From contig CALSFV010000092.1 of the NCBI GenBank assembly GCA_943737045.1, positions 124,001 to 188,000 of the forward strand: 64,000 bases of DNA, given 5' to 3'. Below the pieces are notes generated by a model. It did not search any database, had not been told where the DNA came from, and saw nothing but the letters and a program-made list of their open reading frames with translations. Position 1 is the first letter of the stretch, and every line of letters starts with the position of its first letter. Positions 58,173 to 64,000 of the stretch are shown here, piece by piece. The DNA is from Parapristionchus giblindavisi (lineage: Eukaryota > Nematoda > Chromadorea > Rhabditida > Diplogasteridae). The position numbers were made by a program, and so were the translations under genes.

Positions 58173-58258
58173 GTCCACTGGAGAGTGATACGTTCGACGA
58201 AAATGAGATGGATCTACGAAAGAAGAGAGCACTAGTGAGGAGTCTGTAGGAGATCAAG
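58173..58258 (+). pseudogene. NOC4-like exon B copy with a stop
   Basis: 86 nt. Reads ESDTFDENEMDLRKKRALV, then a TAG at the SLWE motif. Confidence 0.7.
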
Positions 58259-58935
58259 GTATTGATTTTTATGGATTTTGTTTAACTATTGATTGATTTC
58301 GTGGAAAATGAGATTTGCCATCACACTTTCGGGGTTCTAAATGACATATAATGGATCTTATTTTGTGTTGGGATATGCTCACCTGTTTGACTGAACCTGG
58401 TGATTCGACGTAGCATAGGGTTATTATAGAGAGGTGACATCGTCCCTTTCCTCGATTTCATGACGTAACGTAGAACTACACTTATCATGTGATTTAGTGC
58501 TAATATTGTGTTGACTTTGAGACACATTTTTATGGATTTATTTAATCATTGATTTCAATGAATATTTAGCTTCGATTTGACATGTTACTTTCTGTTCAAA
58601 AAAGAAGAAAGAGAAAAGTCCTCGTTTTACGCACTCTTTCGCCTTTTTTATTTTTCTTTTCCTAACTTTACATTAAAATTGCATTACTTTCTGATACTAT
58701 TGATGATCTGTACCGTCTATGCTGCTAGAAATTCCATTTCCACTTCAGTTTTGCACTTGAGAATATTACCTGGTGATTCGACGTAGCATGGTGGTATAAT
58801 AGTTGGGTATCATCGTTTGTTTCTTCGATTGTTGTTTACAAATTTCTTTGTAAAAGTCCTGTGTCAATCTTCTCTTTATCTCACTAGTAAACAATCAGTG
58901 CTTGATCACACATATACAGTATACTTCATTGACTA

Positions 58936-59362
58936 GAGAATGGTTTCTTTGATGGTTGAAATTACATGGAGTGACCTACATAGCAATATTCAGCATGGTC
59001 GACTTAGTAAGAATCAACTTTTAAAAGTTGCCATTGATCGATTTTTTAAACGGAACCCGTCGCATATCCGCACGAAAGACAGCCAAAAAATGTCTTTTTT
59101 TTCACTTTTTGAACACGAGTTCGATTCCCCCGACAGCATTTCATGTATGTATGGTAATTCAAGCAAAAAATGCTGTTACAGTGGAAATCAAGTCCAAAAA
59201 ATCTTTTTTGGCCGTCTTTCGTACGGCGGATATGCGACGGGTTCCGTTTAAAAAATCGATCAATGGCAACTTTTAAAAGTTGATTCTTACTAAGTCGACC
59301 ATGCTGAATATTGCTATGTAGGTCACTCCATGTAATTTCAACCATCAAAGAAACCATTCCCT
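58936..59362. mobile_element. 427-bp foldback element
   Basis: Arms starting GAATGGTTTCTTTGATGG are almost exact complements, so the same protein-like frame appears on both strands. A short unique loop is centred near 59150. Confidence 0.85.
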
Positions 59363-59422
59363 AATGAGTTATAATATTTAGTTAATTACTATCGTTGAAC
59401 TTTATAAAATCAATATTTGCAG

Positions 59423-59520
59423 GCGTTCATCGTCTGGACAACTATGTACACGTGGTTCTGCTGATCTCTCGAACCCTTCATCCTGATCTCTTTGACTACA
59501 CACTGTCTCATGTACCTATT
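59423..59520 (+). pseudogene. Exon C-like copy, open
   Basis: 98 nt from TTTGCAG to CTATT/GTGAGT, open. Reads VHRLDNYVHVVLLISRTL, then HPDLFDYTLSHVPI. The position of a hydrophobic run before a P-D-L-F motif recalls the LEYPDFY-type segment that precedes exon A in NOC4 proteins. Assignment is tentative. Confidence 0.5.
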
Positions 59521-59997
59521 GTGAGTACGATGTGCCTAATTTTTTGATTTGTAGACTAACACAAAAATAAGGGAATATTTCTTCGATAAGGCAGCAATTG
59601 GTTGATTTTTTTAATGTTCAGCATTTGAAACAATGTGATAATATCAGAGCCCAAAAAACTGACACTGTTGAATGTTTTGTCACTAATGTTTCAATTTTTT
59701 TCGTTTTGACGATATAGCGGATTGGGTTATCGTAAAGGAATACGGTAGATATTCGCTGGGCTACGGTGCAGGAAGGGTACGGTAGATGTTGGCTGAATTA
59801 CGGGTGGATGATTTATTGGTCAAGAAAACACTGTGCTTTCCACCCTGTGAATTCGTATTGCACATTCGTTATGAATCAACTGTTTCTTTGGTTCACTGAT
59901 TCATTGCAATTCTGTGAACTACCGCAACTACCTCAATAATTTAGATGGTTTTAATAATAATAATAATTATAATTTTTTTAATAATATGGTACTTTAA

Positions 59998-60118
59998 GCA
60001 CTCACATCCTCTCCTATCTCGTGTCCTTCCCAATTGTGAAGATGTGGACCAGTCTACTACTGGATTGATGGAACTGCTCTTCAGTGCATCTTCACACTCT
60101 CTCTACTCGAGGACGAAG
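59998..60118 (+). pseudogene. Exon N-like copy
   Basis: Counterpart of 31057-31187 with a few deletions. Confidence 0.4.
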
Positions 60119-60299
60119 GTAGTCAAGCATATTATTGATTGATTAGTCAGTCAGTTCGCGATAGGTACAGTAACCAATGGCTGCCGTATTCTTCTCGAGT
60201 CGTGCTAGCGTTATAATAGAGTGATGACAGTTCCGTCGTTGGTTCTTCGATATACCTATGCGCAATATATACCTTCCTTAAAATTAGTATATTTGATGT

Positions 60300-60388
60300 C
60301 TCACCGATTTGCATGATAATATTCTATAATAGTAAGTAGCGCGCGAAAACCTTGCTATTTACTACAATATTACCCTGCAAATCCGGAG
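60300..60388. repeat. Short inverted-repeat element
   Basis: L3 counterpart of 31371-31453. Confidence 0.6.
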
Positions 60389-60724
60389 TGGTAGAAAGCA
60401 AAATATTGATTTTTTTCGCCCCGTTTGTAATCACAGACGATCCGTATCATTTATATACCTTTAAAATTCAAGCCGATGATTGCTCGTTTCAGCTTTTCTA
60501 GATCGTACATGTTTCTTCAACTAGCATTTTCAGAGCTATAAACTGTGTGTATTTGAATCACAAAATAGCCGAGTCCAAAAAATAACAAAGAAATTCCGAA
60601 TATAGTACCTGGTGATTCGGCGTAGCATGGTTGTATAATAGGCCGATGTCACCGCTTGTTTTTCGATCCCATTGAAATAAATTTAATAACACGGTTTAAA
60701 TCGTCTTACTCCCGCAAAGAATTT

Positions 60725-60919
60725 CATACATTTTCAGTACCCTCGCCGTTTATTTTATATAGTGGGTCAGTTCTCGAAATAGGGTGGGTTTATTCACTAA
60801 ATTCGTTATTTTCACTTAAAAATCGACATTTTTAGCTTCCTTTCGCATCAAGTGGCCTAAAATGGGCCTTATATAGTGGGTCAATCATCGCATTGCGAGG
60901 GTATGGCAATGTATGTATG
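60725..60919. mobile_element. Mutator-like MITE
   Basis: L3 copy of 32001-32196 with AAAGAATTT on both sides. Confidence 0.9.
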
Positions 60920-61222
60920 AAAGAATTTGGATGAGTCTATAGAGTTTCAATTTTCATTATCACTGCCCTGCGATTTATCTCTGGCCTAGCAGTGATCACC
61001 CCCACATGACTTTGTGAGCCTTGATTAACGGAAAGCGATGAAATCCAGTAAAAGCTTTGAAAATTTTATAATTCGCGCTACAATATTTCGAAAATATTTG
61101 TGACTGTTGGTTAGATTACGGTATTTGACTGAAAGTTGTTCACTCTTTAAATTCCAAAAATGGTCATGCATTTCATGCTTTCAATTCTTTAAACAACATT
61201 ACTCGATAATAATATTATATTG

Positions 61223-61223
<1 letters not shown>

Positions 61224-61298
<75 letters not shown>

Positions 61299-61299
61299 T
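61224..61299 (+). repeat. (AAT)n microsatellite, about 25 units
   Basis: The longest AAT tract in the window. L2 has about 13 units here and L1 about 5. Confidence 0.92.
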
Positions 61300-61319
61300 C
61301 AATCCGATGATGATTGCAG

Positions 61320-61479
61320 TCACTTATCCACATACATCGTTGCATCCTTCATCAAGAAGATGTCTCTCTGTCTGTTGTACGCGCTCTTTGACGTACAAGA
61401 AAGTCCCTCATGGGCCTGATCAGGAATGGAATCGAGAGCCATGCTACCGTAACCTTCCTCATCCAGAGAGAGCCTGCCG
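61320..61479 (+). pseudogene. NOC4-like exon A, frameshifted copy
   Basis: The L1/L2 4-base insertion is reduced by a further deletion, but the frame remains broken. Confidence 0.72.
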
Positions 61480-62349
61480 GTGAGAAATCAAGATAATTAA
61501 TTGATTAAATTTTATTGGTCTTTTACGATTTAGTCCATATATTGTTGTTATTTTTGATAATTAGTTACTCAAAAGGGTCTAGAATTTTGTTTTATTTTAA
61601 TCGAACAGGTGAATTGTGTGGGACCTTTGAGTATTCTGTTGCATCCAGGGCATAAAAGGGAACTTGGCGGACACAAAAATGTTCTAAAATCCGGCGGGAC
61701 GTTCATTTTAGTTTTTACCTTACTTGTGACTAGTACCTGGTGATTCGATGTAGCATGGTGGTGTAATAATGGGTGGCAGGGTTTGCCTCTTTGGTTTCCA
61801 GTATTTACCGGATAACAAACCTTTTTTTCAAAATGTGCAGTATTTGAAACAATGTGGCTCAAAAAACTATGACATTTTGTTGAATCTTTTGTCACAAATG
61901 TCTCAATTTTTCGTTTTGACGGTATAGTGGGATTGGGTTATGGTATAGGAGGATATTGTAGATATTCGCTGGGTTACGGTAGAGGAGGGTACGGTAGGTA
62001 TGTACTGGATTACGGTAGTAGGCGTTGGCTTGATTGCGGGTAGATGAGGAATGTTCACGAGAATTGATTGGTTTCAACCAAGTGAATCGCTGTTAAATAT
62101 TTGCTAAATATGGTCATTTTAATAACTAGAGCTAGATTTTTTTAACAATACCGCTCATTTTCAGAATTATATATGAAAATGCTGTGATGACGCCGAAAAT
62201 GTATGGTTTGAGAGTCAAGAGAACACTGTACTCGCCATGTGAATTCGTGTTGTCCATTCGTTATGAATCAACTGTTTCTTTTATTCACTGATTCATATCC
62301 ATAGTGAGAACGTAGTCTACGGTAGATAATTAATTAATTAATTTATCTA

Positions 62350-63793
62350 CAGTTCCGTGCAAAAGTCTGGCCCCAAAATTTGAATCGCTATAACTTTTTT
62401 CGTTCTTGGCCGATCGGCCCCCGGTTTGTTTTATTAAATAGTGCAACCATTGGAGAAAATTTGTATGCTATTGATTATTACCTACGATGATGAAATTATT
62501 TCATCATTCTTGAAATGCCGAGGTGTGATCGTAAAAATAGGTTTATTCTCGGGTAGATTTTTTCTGTAAGTCCAATTTTTTGGTGAGGAACTAACAACTA
62601 TCAGTGAACGTTTTAAGCCATTAACCACGTTGCTTGCATATCGCTCCGAGGAATTAGCAAATTTCGCCTGACCCATCAAAATTTCGTAAAAATGTCATAA
62701 CTCAGTCTGTAGTTGAGCTACGGGCCTCAGATTCAACAAGTATTATCACATGGTCATAGGGCACCAACATGCCAATTTCAGAAGGATTCCGCTTCTTGAA
62801 GAGAAAATTCGAAAAAAAAAATCCCATACCATATTTTGGGCATACCGTATTTCCCAGCCGGTTTTTCTAAAACTCTAAAAATATGGTATGATGTACCCAA
62901 ACATCTACCTAACACATCTACAAAGTGGCGAGATTACAGGAGTTCAATTACGACTTTGCCCATAAAAATACCATGGACAGTCAAAGTAGATGGCAACTAA
63001 TTTCGTTCGTTATGGAAAATTATTACGGGTCAATAACTCAGTATTTCATATCAATTTCGATCAGATTTTGAACCAAGTGTTTAATAAGCACATTTCCTAC
63101 AAGTATCCGCAATTTAGTTCCACTATTGGACATTCCACCTTTTTAATTTGTCTCTTTTCTCGCAAAATTCCACTTTGACTGTCCATGGTATTTTTGCGGG
63201 CAAAGTCGTAATTGAACTCCTGTAATCTCACCACTTTGTAGATGTTTGGGCAGATCATACCATATTTTTAGATTTTTAGAAAAACCGGCTGGGAAATACG
63301 GTATGCCCAAAATATGGTATGGGATTTTTTTCGAATTTTCTCTTCAAGAAGCGGAATCCTTCTGAAATTGGCATGTTGGTGCCCTATAACCATGTGATAA
63401 TACTTGTTGAATCTGAGGCCCGTAGCTCAACTAGAGACTGAGTTATGACATTTTTACGAAATTTTGATGGGTCAGTCGAAATTTGCTAATTCCTCGGAGC
63501 GATATGCAAGCAACGTGGTTAATGGCTTAAAACGTTCACTGATAGTTGTTAGTTCCTCACAAAAAATTGGACTTACAGAAAAAAATCTACCTGAGAATAA
63601 ACCTATTTTTACGATCACACCTCGGCATTTCAAGAATGATGAAATAATTTCATCATCGTAGGTAATAATCAATAGCATACAAATTTTCTCCAATGGTTGC
63701 ACTATTTAATAAAACAAACCGGGGGCCGATCGGCCAAGAACGAAAAAAGTTATAGCGATTCAAATTTTGGGGCCAGACTTTTGCACGGTACTG
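62350..63793. mobile_element. Tc1/mariner-like foldback element, 1.44 kb
   Basis: Ends CAGTTCCGTGCAAAAGTCTG and the complementary CAGACTTTTGCACGGTACTG, flanked by TA (62348-62349, 63794-63795). Arms of about 620-640 bp are near-complete reverse complements; the loop is about 62986-63176. The loop has a short open frame but no recognisable transposase. L1 and L2 lack the insertion. Confidence 0.9.
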
Positions 63794-63966
63794 TACGCCC
63801 GAGGCGCAACGAGACATGAGAAAAATTTAAAGAGATAAAGAACATGATATAATATATTATTGACTCTCCAGACTGGCGGGGGGGGGATAAATATTATTGA
63901 TTAATATTATTGATTGAAGTTTTGAGGTTATTAGGATATTGATTGATTTTGTGCAAAATATATATC

Positions 63967-64000
63967 ATAGGTCGAAAAGTATGTTGCAAAGTACCAAGCC
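63967..64000. mobile_element. Start of a CATAGGTCGAA MITE, cut by window end
   Basis: Matches the beginning of the family. At the corresponding places in L1 (4564) and L2 (33534) only a truncated end of about 50 bp remains. Confidence 0.6.

Larger units (their letters stand above)
59365..64000 (+). repeat. Segmental duplication copy L3
   Basis: Matches L2 from 30411. It is interrupted by the foldback at 62350-63793, resumes at about 63888 and runs off the window. Confidence 0.9.

Noticed and set aside
58940..59357. Same 103-codon protein on both strands
   Set aside because: It is a by-product of the foldback structure, not two genes.
1..64000. CRISPR array, operon or bacterial features
   Set aside because: Spliceosomal introns, LINEs and microsatellites show a eukaryotic nuclear sequence; no array of short identical repeats with unique spacers was seen.

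Overview
This is a eukaryotic nuclear window, AT-rich and dominated by repeats. It has spliceosomal introns with GT...AG ends, an RTE-type LINE, hAT-, Mutator- and Tc1/mariner-like elements, an LTR retrotransposon and tRNA-like sequences. The best-recognised host gene remnants are NOC4/UTP19, the C-terminus of AIFM1, and ribosomal protein L8. They suit a metazoan or a relative, but the species cannot be fixed from the sequence. No complete host gene is visible.

The backbone is a set of segmental duplications. L1 (1-7490), L2 (30411-37977) and L3 (59365 to the window end) are copies of one multi-kb block. Segment A (about 12170-18950) is an older, diverged copy of segment B (43918-48071). B is followed by an apparently identical tandem copy C (48090-51457, offset 3386 bp). 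Because the copies are alignable, one copy often shows the empty site of a transposon present in another. Exact borders and target-site duplications can therefore be read for many elements.

Between and inside these blocks, always on the + strand, lie repeated fragments of a NOC4-like ribosome-biogenesis gene. Three exon types are clear and have compatible splice phases: A with HLSTYIVASFIKK, B with SDPFDEDEMD and SLWEIK, D with TLQAHWLLPIAKRA. Two more types (C, N) are probable. Most copies carry stops or frameshifts; a few are still open. None forms a complete gene.

Mobile elements: an LTR retrotransposon with two identical 363-bp LTRs (8977-11662, minus sense); a 5'-truncated RTE LINE (16107-18238, minus) with a 29-bp target duplication; a CR1/jockey-like LINE 3' fragment (29537-30374); hAT-like elements (28954-29470, 54903-55786); several MITE families (8- or 9-bp or TA duplications); large foldback elements (23345-24560, 35565-36214, 62350-63793); and two copies of a TIR element carrying a tRNA-like Pol III promoter (27187-27511, 33641-33973).

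The interval 38.0-43.1 kb is relatively repeat-poor. It holds the AIFM1-like C-terminal fragment (+), a decayed intron-bearing RPL8 pseudogene (-) and a possible 3'-terminal exon of an unknown gene (-). Segments A/B/C also carry exon-like blocks on both strands that I could not identify.
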